In this document: in pieces, positions 17,297-25,886 of the stretch
How positions within the stretch are numbered: position 1 is the stretch's first letter
Layout: each line of letters opens with the position of its first letter
Assembly: GCA_963724805.1 (NCBI GenBank)
Contig: CAVRWA010000016.1
Coordinates: 1 to 64,000 of the forward strand
Reading direction: 5' to 3'
DNA length: 64,000 bases
Source of the DNA: CAVQZA01 sp963724805
GTDB lineage: Bacteria > Actinomycetota > Thermoleophilia > Gaiellales > Gaiellaceae
Position numbers and translations under genes: made by a program
Notes under the pieces: generated by a model
The model's database searches: none
Seen by the model: only the letters and a program-made list of their open reading frames with translations
What the model was told of the DNA's origin: nothing

Positions 17297-17319
17297 GATA
17301 CTTGAGCTAGGCAAGTATC
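17297..17319. promoter_or_regulatory. MarR-type operator
   Basis: GATACTTG-AGCTAGG-CAAGTATC is a perfect 8-bp inverted repeat with a 7-bp spacer, 17 bp from the ATPase start and 26 bp from the marR start. A further half-site, TCAAGTATT, lies at 17327-17335. The A/T content is far above that of the surroundings. It probably lets the MarR protein repress both the exporter and itself. Confidence 0.75.
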
Positions 17320-17344
17320 TAGGTAATCAAGTATTATCAGGTTG

Positions 17345-17770
17345 ATGACCGTCGCCCGCGAAGCCCAGGAGCTCTTCTTCGAGATCGGGATGGTGCAACG
17401 GGCGCGGGTCGGCGCAGCCCTCGGCGAGCTCGGGCTGACGTTCGCGCAGGCGCACGCCGTCCGGCTGCTCGACCCGGAGCATCCGCTGCCGATGAGCGCG
17501 CTGGCCGAGCTCCTCGTCTGCGACGCCTCGAACGTGACCGGGATCGCCGACCGGCTCGAGGCCCGCGGCCTCGTCGAGCGCCGGAGCGCCGGCGGCGACC
17601 GTCGCGTGAAGGTGCTCGCGCTCACCCCGGCCGGCAGCGAGGTCCGCTCGCGGGTCTACGACCTCATGAGCGAGCCGCCGGCCGCGATCACCGCGCTCTC
17701 CGAGGACGACCAGCGGGCGCTCCGCGACATCCTCCGTCGCGCCGCCGAGCACCTGCACGAGCAGTCGTAG
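17345..17770 (+). CDS. MarR family transcriptional regulator
   Basis: A 141-aa winged-helix regulator. The recognition region is MSALAELLVCDASNVTGIADRLEARGLVERRSAGGDRRVKVL, split here as DNA-contact helix (NVTGIADRLEARGLV) and wing (GGDRRVKVLALTPAG). Long flanking helices make the dimer. It is divergent from the DrrA-like ATPase gene with the inverted-repeat operator between, the standard arrangement for a ligand-relieved repressor of an efflux pump. ATG 17345 is chosen over an adjacent TTG. Confidence 0.9.
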   Translation: MTVAREAQELFFEIGMVQRARVGAALGELGLTFAQAHAVRLLDPEHPLPMSALAELLVCDASNVTGIADRLEARGLVERRSAGGDRRVKVLALTPAGSEVRSRVYDLMSEPPAAITALSEDDQRALRDILRRAAEHLHEQS

Positions 17771-17799
17771 GTTTGCGCGTGCTCCGGCGTCTCAAGGGC

Positions 17800-18957
17800 A
17801 TGCGCGTCGCCGCCGTACTGCTCGCATTTCTCGCCTTCGCCACGCCCGCCGCCGCCAAGCTGCCGCCGCTCCCGCACGGCTGGCCGAAGACGCTTCAGCT
17901 CGGGCTCACCGATTCGCCGGGCGGCGCGGCGGCGCTTCGCAAGTCGGCGCCGTTCGGCTTCCGCTACCAGTACCTCGCGGGAGGCGTGAACACGGGGCAG
18001 GGCTGGTCGACGTGGAACCCCGGCGGCTCGTTCGCGTCGATGTACGTCCGCGACTCCTGGGCGCACGGCGTGATTCCGGTGCTCACCTACTACATGCTCT
18101 TGCAGTCGAACCCGCACGGCGGCGACGAGGCGCAGACGGATCTCTCGCACCTGCGCGACGCACAGCTGATGCAGGCGTACTGGCAGGACGTGCGACTGAT
18201 GTTCCAGCGGATACGGGGGACGAAGCCGGTCGTCGTCCACGTCGAGCCGGACCTCTGGGGATACATCGAGCAGGCGAACGCCGTCGCGCTCGGGTCCGCG
18301 TTCGCGCAGCAGTGGGTCTCGCTTCGCGACGCCCTCGCCCCGAACGTGATCCTCGCGTACCACATGAGCGGCTTCGGCACGAAGCACGACATCGTCTACG
18401 AGGATCCGCCCGACGCCACGGTGCGCGCCTACGCGACCGAGTCGGCCAAGTTCTACCTCGCCCTGCATGCGAAGTTCGACGTCTCCTTCGAGGACTACTC
18501 CGACCGGGATGCCGGCTTCTACGAGAAGGTCCAGGGCAACGCGAAGACGTGGTTCACGCCCGCCGACTTCCACCGCCACCTGCTGTACGGCGCCACCTTC
18601 GTGAGGTTGGCCGGAGTGCGGATGGCCGCCTGGCAGATCCCGCTCGGGAACACGTTGATGAGCGCGATGGACAACACCTGGGGCCACTTCCAGGACAACC
18701 GCGTCCAGTGGCTCCTCGGCGACTCGGGCCGCGCGCACCTCCGCGCGTACGCGAACGCGGGCTACGTGGGGTTCCTGTTCGGAGGCGGCGCGGACGGAAC
18801 CACCTGCGCCTGCGACGGCCGGCACGACGGCGTCACGAACCCGCAGCCGATCAACGGGAACACGCGAGCGTCGCTCACCGCCGACGACGACGGCGGCTAC
18901 TTCCGCGCGCAGGCGCGGGCGTACTCCAAGGGTGGGGCGCTCAAGCTCCCCGGCTAG
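17800..18957 (+). CDS. Hypothetical secreted protein, TIM-barrel glycosidase-like
   Basis: About 385 aa, starting with a clear signal peptide (MRVAAVLLAFLAFATPAAAK), so exported. I do not recognise a named family. The mature chain has segments like GVIPVLTYYMLLQ, KPVVVHVEPDLWGYIEQ and FDVSFEDYSDRDAGFYE, where acidic residues follow beta-strands, as in (beta/alpha)8 glycoside hydrolases; VHVEPDLWG could supply a catalytic Glu. Near the C-terminus CACDGRHDG may bind metal. A TTG at 17773 could add nine residues. The stop overlaps that of the convergent SDR gene by four bases. Confidence 0.7.
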   Translation: MRVAAVLLAFLAFATPAAAKLPPLPHGWPKTLQLGLTDSPGGAAALRKSAPFGFRYQYLAGGVNTGQGWSTWNPGGSFASMYVRDSWAHGVIPVLTYYMLLQSNPHGGDEAQTDLSHLRDAQLMQAYWQDVRLMFQRIRGTKPVVVHVEPDLWGYIEQANAVALGSAFAQQWVSLRDALAPNVILAYHMSGFGTKHDIVYEDPPDATVRAYATESAKFYLALHAKFDVSFEDYSDRDAGFYEKVQGNAKTWFTPADFHRHLLYGATFVRLAGVRMAAWQIPLGNTLMSAMDNTWGHFQDNRVQWLLGDSGRAHLRAYANAGYVGFLFGGGADGTTCACDGRHDGVTNPQPINGNTRASLTADDDGGYFRAQARAYSKGGALKLPG

Positions 18958-19724
18958 CCTTCGGGCGTGACGTAGGCGGCGGTCAGCCCGCCGTCGACGA
19001 GGAAGGTCGAGCCGTTCACGTAGCTGGACTCGTCGGAGGCGAGGAAGAGCGCCGCGTTCGCGATCTCGCGCGCTTGCGCGAGGCGGCCCATCGGCAGGTG
19101 GATCCGCCGCCGCTCGTAGGCGGCCGGGTCGGCGCTGAACAGGCGCATCAGCAGCGGCGTCTCGACGGGCCCCGGGCAGAGCGCGTTCACGCGGACTCCC
19201 TGGCGCGCGAACTGCACCGAGAGCTCGCGCGACATCGAGAGGACGGCACCCTTCGAGGCGGTGTAGGAGATCTGCGAGGTGGCCGCGCCGACGAGGGCCA
19301 CGAACGAGGCGACGTTGATCACCGAGCCGCCGCCGCGCTCGAGCAGGTAGGGGATCCCGTACTTGCAGCAGAGGTAGACGCCCTTCGCGTTCACGGCCTG
19401 GACGCGGTCCCACGCGTCGGGCTCGGTGGTCAGGATCGAGTCGTCGTCGGGCGGCATGATCCCCGCGTTGTTGTAGAGCACGTCGATCCCGCCGCAGCGC
19501 TCGGCGACCGCCGCGTAGAGCGCCTCGACACTGCCCGCGTCCGAGACGTCGACCTGGTGGAAGAAGGCGTCCCGGCACTCGGCCGCGGCCGGCTCGCCGG
19601 TCTCCGCGCTGACGTCGGCGACGCAGACTGTCGCACCCTCCTCGGAGAAGAGCTTCGCCGCCGCGCGCCCGATTCCGCCCGCGGCGCCCGTGATCACGCA
19701 CACCTTGCCGTCGAGCCTGGCCAT
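18954..19724 (-). CDS. Short-chain dehydrogenase/reductase of the gamma-glutamyl amine cluster
   Basis: A 256-aa SDR with TGAAGGIGRAAAKLFSEEG for NAD(P) binding (residues 12-30), NNAGIM, and the YTASKGA Tyr/Lys motif; the end FLVDGGLTAAYVTPEG is typical. It follows the aldehyde dehydrogenase by 6 bp, so the two are cotranscribed. Actinobacterial gamma-glutamyl ethanolamine/polyamine loci often carry an SDR beside the aldehyde dehydrogenase, though its step is not settled. It may act on an aldehyde/alcohol intermediate. Sure of the family, not of the substrate. Confidence 0.87.
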   Translation of the reverse strand: MARLDGKVCVITGAAGGIGRAAAKLFSEEGATVCVADVSAETGEPAAAECRDAFFHQVDVSDAGSVEALYAAVAERCGGIDVLYNNAGIMPPDDDSILTTEPDAWDRVQAVNAKGVYLCCKYGIPYLLERGGGSVINVASFVALVGAATSQISYTASKGAVLSMSRELSVQFARQGVRVNALCPGPVETPLLMRLFSADPAAYERRRIHLPMGRLAQAREIANAALFLASDESSYVNGSTFLVDGGLTAAYVTPEG

Positions 19725-19730
19725 CGTCCT

Positions 19731-21083
19731 TCACTCCTCCGTCGAGATGAATACGTTCTTGACCTCCGAGTAGCTCTGCAGCGCGTGCATTCCGAGCTCT
19801 CGGCCGAAGCCGGACTGCTTGAAGCCGCCGAACGGCGTCGAGACGCGCACCGAGCTGTTGGAGTTGACCGAGAGGACGCCGGTCTCGAGCGCGCGCGCCA
19901 CGCGCAGCGCCCGGGCGCCGTCGCGCGTCCAGATCGAGCCGGAGAGCCCGTAGGGCGTGTCGTTCGCGATTGCGATCGCGTCGGCCTCGTCCGCGAAGGG
20001 GATCAGCGCCGCGACCGGGCCGAAGACCTCCTCGCGCGCGACCCGGTCGTCGTTGGACGCCTCGACGAGCGTGCACGGGAACCAGAAGCCGGGGCCGTCC
20101 GGGACGCCGCCCTGGAAGAGAGGCGTGGCCTCGACGAACGAGGCGACGGTCTCGCGGTGGGCGGCGGAGACGAGCGGGCCCATCTCGGTCGCGTCGTCCT
20201 CCGGGTCGCCGACGCGCACGTTGCGTGTCGCCTCGACGAGCAGCTCGGTGAAGCGGTCGTAGACGGAGCGCTCGATCAGGATCCGCGACCGCGCGCAGCA
20301 GTCCTGGCCCGCGTTGTCGAACACGGAGTACGGCGCGGCGGCGGCGGCCTTCTCGAGGTCGGCGTCGGCGAAGACGACGTTGGCCGACTTGCCGCCGAGC
20401 TCGAGCGTGACGCGCTTGACCGTCCCGGCTGCGCCGCGCATCACCTCTTGCCCGACCTCGGTGGAGCCGGTGAAGCCGATCTTGGCGACGTCGGGGTGCT
20501 CGATCAGCCGCTGCCCGACGACGGAGCCCTTCCCGACGACGACGTTGACGACGCCCTCGGGGAAGCCGGCCTCGAGAGCGAGGTCGCCGAGCCGGATCGC
20601 GGTCAGCGGCGTGAGCTCGGCGGGCTTTAGCACGACGGTGTTCCCGCACGCGAGGGCGGGGCCGACCTTCCAGCTCGCGATGTTCAGCGGGAAGTTCCAG
20701 GGCACGATCAGCCCCACGACCCCGAGCGGCTCGCGGAACGTCATGTCGACACCGCCGGCGACCGGGATCGTCTCGCCGTAGTGCTTGTCGACGGCGCCCG
20801 CGTAGTAGTGGAAGACCTGGGCGACCATGCCGATCTCGCCGCGCGCGCCCGAGATCGGCTTGCCGACGTTGCGCGACTCGAGCCGCGCGAGCTCCTCGTG
20901 ATGCTCCTCGACGAGCGTCGCGAGCCTTCGCAGCAGGCGGGCTCGGTCGGTCGGCGCGACCTTGCGCCAGGCGGGGAACGCCGCGCGAGCGGCCGCGACG
21001 GCGGCGTCGGTCTCCTCCACGCCCGCCCGCTCGAGCTGGGCGAGCCGCTGCTCCGTGGCCGGATTGAGGACGGTCAGCGTCAC
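19731..21083 (-). CDS. NAD(P)-dependent aldehyde dehydrogenase, gamma-glutamyl aldehyde type
   Basis: A 450-aa aldehyde dehydrogenase, full length for a slightly short family member. Substrate/NAD features in order: PWNFPLNIASWKVGPALACG, FTGSTEVGQEV, catalytic general base in LELGGKSANVVF and nucleophilic Cys in NAGQDCCARSRI. GTG 21083 is the start. In a cluster with a glutamine synthetase-like ligase and a gamma-glutamyl hydrolase it most likely oxidises a gamma-glutamyl amino-aldehyde to the acid (PuuC-like step). The exact aldehyde is inferred from context only. Confidence 0.9.
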   Translation of the reverse strand: MTLTVLNPATEQRLAQLERAGVEETDAAVAAARAAFPAWRKVAPTDRARLLRRLATLVEEHHEELARLESRNVGKPISGARGEIGMVAQVFHYYAGAVDKHYGETIPVAGGVDMTFREPLGVVGLIVPWNFPLNIASWKVGPALACGNTVVLKPAELTPLTAIRLGDLALEAGFPEGVVNVVVGKGSVVGQRLIEHPDVAKIGFTGSTEVGQEVMRGAAGTVKRVTLELGGKSANVVFADADLEKAAAAAPYSVFDNAGQDCCARSRILIERSVYDRFTELLVEATRNVRVGDPEDDATEMGPLVSAAHRETVASFVEATPLFQGGVPDGPGFWFPCTLVEASNDDRVAREEVFGPVAALIPFADEADAIAIANDTPYGLSGSIWTRDGARALRVARALETGVLSVNSNSSVRVSTPFGGFKQSGFGRELGMHALQSYSEVKNVFISTEE

Positions 21084-21134
21084 GGAGCCAGTCTAAAGCC
21101 GTGCTCAAGCGCGGGGCCGGTCCAGCCGATCATT

Positions 21135-21788
21135 GTGACTACCGTGGACAACACCACGACCTTTGATGCGGCGATCATGGAGCAGTTTGCGCAGCAGCTG
21201 CTGCGCAAGGCGGATTCGGTGCGGGTCGGTTCCGCGGTGTTCGGCGGCGTCGTCGGCGTGATCTTCGGCGCCGTCCCGCTGACGCCGCTCGCTTCGGTGT
21301 GGCCGATTCCCGCGATCTTCGGGTTCGCGACGATCCTGCTCGGGGCGCTGGCCGGTGTGCTGGTCGGGTACGTCGTGGGCGAGGGGCGCGCGTTCCGCCT
21401 TCGCGTCCAGGCGCAGACGGCGCTCTTCCAGGTCGACATCGAAAGACGGCTCGAGACGGCGCTGATGGTTCAGTCGCGGCTGATCGCAGCCGCTCTGGCT
21501 CCGCCCGTGGCCGCCTCGGCGCCGGCTGCGGCCGCGGCGCCCGTTGCGCCTGCACCAGCCCCGTTGGCTCCGACGGCGCCCGTGGCTCCCGCTCCGGTGG
21601 CTCCTGCCCCGGTGGCCCCCGCGCCGGTCGCTCCTCCGCCGCCCGCGCCTGCGCCCGCTCCCGCCGTCGCGGCCGTGTCGGCCCCGCCCGTGCTGCGCGA
21701 GGTCCCTGCGCCGGCGCAGGCCGGCGCTCCGGCCGAGGCGCCGCCGCTCTCGGACCCGGCGACCGCGCCGCCGTTCGCTACCGGCTAG
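21135..21788 (+). CDS. Membrane-anchored protein with Ala/Pro-rich C-terminal tail
   Basis: About 217 aa, not a family I recognise. Residues 35-85 form two membrane helices (VGSAVFGGVVGVIFGAVP and IPAIFGFATILLGALAGVLV) preceded by a short soluble part. After a helical linker (QTALFQVDIERRLETALMVQ) the last 95 residues are a low-complexity tail of APVAPAPVAP-type repeats, probably extended and surface- or cytoplasm-exposed. The tail DNA is a GC-rich imperfect repeat. It is divergent from the aldehyde dehydrogenase gene and overlaps the stop of the convergent hydrolase gene by 11 bp. GTG 21135 is the likely start. Confidence 0.65.
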   Translation: MTTVDNTTTFDAAIMEQFAQQLLRKADSVRVGSAVFGGVVGVIFGAVPLTPLASVWPIPAIFGFATILLGALAGVLVGYVVGEGRAFRLRVQAQTALFQVDIERRLETALMVQSRLIAAALAPPVAASAPAAAAAPVAPAPAPLAPTAPVAPAPVAPAPVAPAPVAPPPPAPAPAPAVAAVSAPPVLREVPAPAQAGAPAEAPPLSDPATAPPFATG

Positions 21789-22500
21789 AGGAGAGGCCTG
21801 ACGCGCGGTAGTCGCGCGCCTGCTCGACGAGCGCGCGGAAGAGCGCGTCGTCCGCGCCGGCCTCGGGATGCCAGAGCACGCCGACGGCGAACTGCCGATC
21901 GGGGTCCTCGACCGCCTCGAGCGTCCCGTCCTCGGCCCACGCGACCGGCCTGAGCCCCTCGCCGACGCGGCCGAAGCCCTGATGGTGGTGCGATTTGACG
22001 GGCGCCCGCTCGCCGAGCAGCGAGCCGAGCGTCGTCCCCGGCTCGACCGTGACGTCGTGGTCCGCGAAGACACCCGGAGTTTCCTTGTGCTGCTCGCCGC
22101 CCACGACCTCGGGGAGGTGCTGGACGAGGTCGCCGCCGCGGGCGACGTTCAGCACCTGGCTCCCGCGGCAGATCGCGAGCACCGGCATGTCGCGCTCGAG
22201 CGCCGCCGCGAGCAGCGCGAGCTCGGCGGCGTCACGGTCGGGGCGCGTGCCCGTGGTCTCGGGGTGCGGGTCGGCGCCGTAGACGTCCGGGTCGAGGTCG
22301 GCGCCGCCGGAGAGGATCAGCCCGTCGAGCGCGTCGAGTGTCTCCTCGACGCCGTGCTCGGACGGCGGCACGAGCAGCGCCCGTCCGCCCGCGTCTTCGA
22401 CCTTCTGGACGTACATGAGCGGAATCAGCGCAGCGGGCAGGTCCCAGGCACCCCAGCGCGCCTGCTCCGCGTAGGCGGTGATGCCGATGACCGGCCGCAT
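21778..22500 (-). CDS. Gamma-glutamyl-gamma-aminobutyrate hydrolase-like class I amidotransferase
   Basis: A 240-aa class I glutamine amidotransferase domain (peptidase C26). The nucleophile elbow is MPVLAICRGSQVLNVARGG (Cys near residue 105), and the His-Glu pair is in LWHPEAG near the C-terminus. SGGADLDPDVYG and the opening IGITAYAEQARWGAW match PuuD-type enzymes, which release glutamate from gamma-glutamyl acids. It follows the glutamine synthetase-like ligase (146 bp, repeat-filled gap) and precedes the dehydrogenases on the same strand, completing a gamma-glutamylation pathway. Confidence 0.9.
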   Translation of the reverse strand: MRPVIGITAYAEQARWGAWDLPAALIPLMYVQKVEDAGGRALLVPPSEHGVEETLDALDGLILSGGADLDPDVYGADPHPETTGTRPDRDAAELALLAAALERDMPVLAICRGSQVLNVARGGDLVQHLPEVVGGEQHKETPGVFADHDVTVEPGTTLGSLLGERAPVKSHHHQGFGRVGEGLRPVAWAEDGTLEAVEDPDRQFAVGVLWHPEAGADDALFRALVEQARDYRASGLSSSR

Positions 22501-22529
22501 CCCTCGAGTCTAGCGGGACAGGTCCGGAG

Positions 22530-22646
22530 GCCTGACCCCGGGACATGGTGCGAACAGACCTGTCCGCCGTCGGTCGAAGAGTCCCGTGCCGCGTGAATAG
22601 GCGCAACGCTCGCCGCCGGACATGTCCCGGTGCCTGACCCCGGGAC
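22530..22646. repeat. GCCTGACCCCGGGAC direct repeat pair
   Basis: The box GCCTGACCCCGGGAC occurs at 22530-22544 and again at 22632-22646, the latter touching the ligase stop codon. GGACATGTCC lies beside the second copy. It belongs to the same broad family as the GGGGTCTGACCCC boxes. No coding sequence is present in between. Confidence 0.6.
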
Positions 22647-23992
22647 TAGCCGCGTTCGAACATGCGCTCGCGCTCGTAGCAGGTGACGACGCTGTCGAAC
22701 AGCTCCTGCTCGGTGCGCGCGTAGTTGAGGTAGTGGTCGACGACCTCGTCGCCGAGCGCGGCGCGCGCCATCGTGCCGCTCTCGAGCGCCGCGACCGCCT
22801 CGCGGAGGGAGTGCGGGAAGCGCTCGACGTCGGACACGTACGCGTTCCCCTCGACGGCCGCCGGCAGCGGCAGCTCGTTCTCGATCCCGTGCAGGCCGGC
22901 GGCGATGATCGCCGCGAACGCGAGGTACGGGTTCGCGTCGGCCCCGGGGATGCGCGTCTCGGCCCGGAGCGCCGGGCCCTTGCCGACGATGCGGAAGCCG
23001 CAGGTGCGGTTGTCGTGGCCCCAGGCCAGGGTCGTCGGCGCCCAGCTCGCGGCGGCGTAGCGCTTGTACGAGTTGATCGTCGGCGCGAAGAAGATCGCGA
23101 GCTCGCGCGCGCACGCGATCTGGCCGGCGAGGAACTGCTTGAACGTGTCGGACTCGCCGGCGAATGCGCTCTCGTCGCCGCGCCACAGCGAGGCGTGGAT
23201 GTGGCAGGAGGAGCCGATCCCCGCGTGGTCCGGCTTCGCCATGAACGTGATCGAGCACCCGTTGAGGTGCGCGATCTCCTTGGCGCCGTTCTTGTAGACG
23301 ACGTGGTTGTCGGCCATCGTGACCGCGCCGGCGTAGCGGAAGTTGATCTCGTGCTGGCCCGGCCACGCCTCGCCCTTCGACGTCTCGACCTGCATCCCCG
23401 CCGCCTGCATCCCGTTGCGGATCTGGCGGATCAGCGGCTCGTCGTAGGTCGAGGCGAGGATGTGGTAGTCGAGGATGTACGGCACCGACGGGGTGAGGTC
23501 GCGGTAGTGCTTCGCGTGCGCCTCCGCGTACGTCTCCTTGAAGATGAAGAACTCGAGCTCGGAGCCGAGCTTCGGCGTGAAGCCGAGCGCCTCCGCCCGC
23601 GCCACCTGCGCCTTCAGCACCTGGCGCGGGGAGGGCTTCACCGGCGAGCCGTCATGCCAGACGACGTCGGCCAGGATCAGCGCCGTCGCCTCGAGCCACG
23701 GGATGCGCCGCAGCGAGGCGAGGTCGGGCGCGAGCCCGAAGTCGCCGTAACCGCGCTCCCAGCTCGCCATCTCGAAGCCAGGCTGGGGGTTCATCTCCAT
23801 GTCGAGAGTGAGCAGGTAGTTGCAGCCCTCGACGTCGTGGCCGCCGTCCATCTCCGCGAGGAAGAACTCAGCGTGGAGGCGCTTGCCCATCAGGCGGCCC
23901 TGCATGTCGGTGAAGGCGACGATCACCGTGTCGACCTCGCCGCTCCCGACGAGCTCCTTCAATTCGTCGTAGCCGAGCATGCGAGCGAGCAT
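22646..23992 (-). CDS. Glutamine synthetase-family gamma-glutamyl amine ligase (PuuA/GlnA4-like)
   Basis: A 448-aa glutamine synthetase-fold enzyme. The beta-grasp N-terminus has VDTVIVAFTDMQGRLMGKRL; the catalytic domain has KLGSELEFFIF (metal Glu), PGQHEINFRYA, the ATP signature GSSCHIHASLW, and RIPGADANPYLAFAA. True nitrogen-assimilating GS usually has NRxxSIRIP; here the segment is CGFRIVGKGPALRAETRIPG, as in gamma-glutamyl-polyamine or -ethanolamine ligases. The neighbouring hydrolase, aldehyde dehydrogenase and amine permeases support ATP-dependent glutamylation of an amine as the first catabolic step. ATG 23992 is chosen; ATG 23980 is possible. It is divergent from the permease gene. 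Confidence 0.9.
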   Translation of the reverse strand: MLARMLGYDELKELVGSGEVDTVIVAFTDMQGRLMGKRLHAEFFLAEMDGGHDVEGCNYLLTLDMEMNPQPGFEMASWERGYGDFGLAPDLASLRRIPWLEATALILADVVWHDGSPVKPSPRQVLKAQVARAEALGFTPKLGSELEFFIFKETYAEAHAKHYRDLTPSVPYILDYHILASTYDEPLIRQIRNGMQAAGMQVETSKGEAWPGQHEINFRYAGAVTMADNHVVYKNGAKEIAHLNGCSITFMAKPDHAGIGSSCHIHASLWRGDESAFAGESDTFKQFLAGQIACARELAIFFAPTINSYKRYAAASWAPTTLAWGHDNRTCGFRIVGKGPALRAETRIPGADANPYLAFAAIIAAGLHGIENELPLPAAVEGNAYVSDVERFPHSLREAVAALESGTMARAALGDEVVDHYLNYARTEQELFDSVVTCYERERMFERG

Positions 23993-24149
23993 ATATCCGT
24001 CCGGTGGAGTGACGACACTCCGGCCATGCGGCAGGAGACCGGGCCCGCGGCACTTGACAGGGATGTGGGCTTCGGGAGTGAATACCCCGGAGTTCCCGCC
24101 GTTGCGGACGCCGGGATCCGACAAGTCAAACGAGCAGGGAGGCGGCAGC

Positions 24150-25805
24150 ATGAGTACCGAAGCGCCCGCACCTGGCGCGATCCACACGTCGGAGGACGAA
24201 AAGATCCTCCACCGGCTCGGCTACGCGCAGGAGCTGTTCCGCGCGATGGGCGCGTTCCGGAACTTCGCCATCAGCTTCACGATCATCTCGATCCTGGCGG
24301 GCTGTCTGACGTCGTACTACCTCGCCTTCCAGTGGGGCGGCCCGGTGGCGGTCACCTGGGGCTGGATCATCGTCGGCATCTTCACGACCTTCGTCGCGCT
24401 CTCGATGGCCGAGATCGCCTCCACGTACCCCACGGCCGGCGGGCTTTACTACTGGGCGTCGAAGCTCGGCAGCCCCGCATGGGGCTGGTTCACCGGATGG
24501 TTCAACCTGATCGGGCTGATCGGGATCACGGCGCGGTGGGCTACGGCCTCGCGATCTACGCGACCGCGCTGTTCAGACCTGCTCTGGGACACCGAACGAC
24601 GATCGGCTCACCACATCTTCTATCTGTTCGTGGCGTTCCTGTTGGCGGCGACGCTGGTCAACGTCTTCGACGTCCGGATCACGTCGATGATCAACGGGAT
24701 CTCTGCCTACTGGCACATGGCCGGCGTCCTGATCATCGTGTTCGCCTGCATCATCGTGCCCGAACACTCACCAGTCCGCGAGCTATGTCTTCACGCAGAC
24801 GATCAACAACTCGGGCTTCGGAGGCCACACGTGGGGCGAGTGGCCCTTCTTCATGGTCTTCCTGATCGGCTCGATCGGGATGGCGCAGTACACGCTGACC
24901 GGCTACGACGCCTCGGCGCACATGTCCGAGGAGACGCACCAGGCGTCCCGCGTGGCGGCGGTCGGAATGGTCATGGGCCGTGATCGTCTCGGTGATCGCG
25001 GGCTTCATCCTGCTCCTGTCGATCACCTTCGCGATCCCCAGCCAGACCGGAGTGCAGGAGCAATATCACCTGCATCACGACGTACATCTGGCAGACCTCG
25101 ATGGGAACGCACTGGGCGGAGGTGCTCCTCTTCATCGTCGTCTGCGCCCAGTTCTTCTGCTTGACGGCGTGCATCACATCCGGCTCGCGGATGCTGTTCG
25201 CGTTCTCGCGTGACCGGGCGGTGCCGGGCCACCAGTGGTGGCGCTGGGTCTCCAAGCACCGCGTGCCGGTCTACGCGGCGGTGGGCGATCGGCTTCGTCG
25301 GCTTCCTCCTGCTGATCCCGACCTGGTGGAACAACCTCGCCGGGTACTACGTGGGGACGTCGGTGGGGACGACGGGGCTCTACATCGCCTTCATCCTGCC
25401 GGTGATCCTGCGCTTCAAGGCGGGCTCGAGCTTCGAGCACGGCGCCTGGAGCCTCGGCAAGCCACTACAAGTGGATCAACATCCTCGCGATCATCTGGGT
25501 CGCGATTCATCACGGTGATCTTCATGCTGCCGACGTCTCCCGCCGGGATCCCCTGGAACGACGCCTTCACGTGGAACGCGGTCAACTACGCGCCGCTCAC
25601 GATCGGCGGGGCGCTCATCCTGTTCGGCGGCTGGTGGCTGCTGTCGGCCCACAAGTGGTTCAAGGGCCCGGTGCGGATGGGCACCGACGAGGAGCTCGAG
25701 GTGCTCGAGGCGAAGCAGGAGGACGCGTTCCTGCTGCCTGCCGACACCGAGTACGAGGGCGCCGTAATCCGCTCTGCCGAGGCCGCTCTCCCGGTCGACG
25801 GGTGA
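24150..25805 (+). CDS. APC-family amino acid/amine permease, interrupted by about eight indels
   Basis: The protein is a roughly 550-aa APC permease: MSTEAPAPG start after GGGAGGCGG, ETQ-like N-terminus, GWIIVGIFTTFVALSMAEI, YPTAGGLYYWASKLG, GYDASAHMSEETHQASR, and a cytosolic tail ending AALPVDG. Its sequence is preserved across the whole length but spread over all three frames. Single-base losses or gains occur near 24533, 24596, 24766, 24972, 25068, 25283, 25462 and 25508; two are the loss of T in a TGTGGG context. No nonsense substitution is seen between the breaks. This looks more like poor local sequence than old decay, but a pseudogene cannot be excluded. Context: amine uptake for the gamma-glutamyl pathway. 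Confidence 0.8.
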
Positions 25806-25886
25806 GCGGCCTCGGCGATCCACCTTGACCTCGATTCGGCCACGCCATAGATTCGCGCCTCTGGCGGCGCGAGACAGGAGGGCCTG

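Noticed and set aside
17656..21108. Very long open frame of more than 1,100 codons on the minus strand
   Set aside because: It is antisense or out of frame to four well-supported genes and its translation is Arg/Gly/Pro-rich shadow sequence typical of high-GC DNA.
21490..21700. Ala/Pro repeat region as a RiPP core
   Set aside because: A plain AP/APV low-complexity tail on a membrane protein with no maturation enzyme nearby; better seen as a flexible linker.
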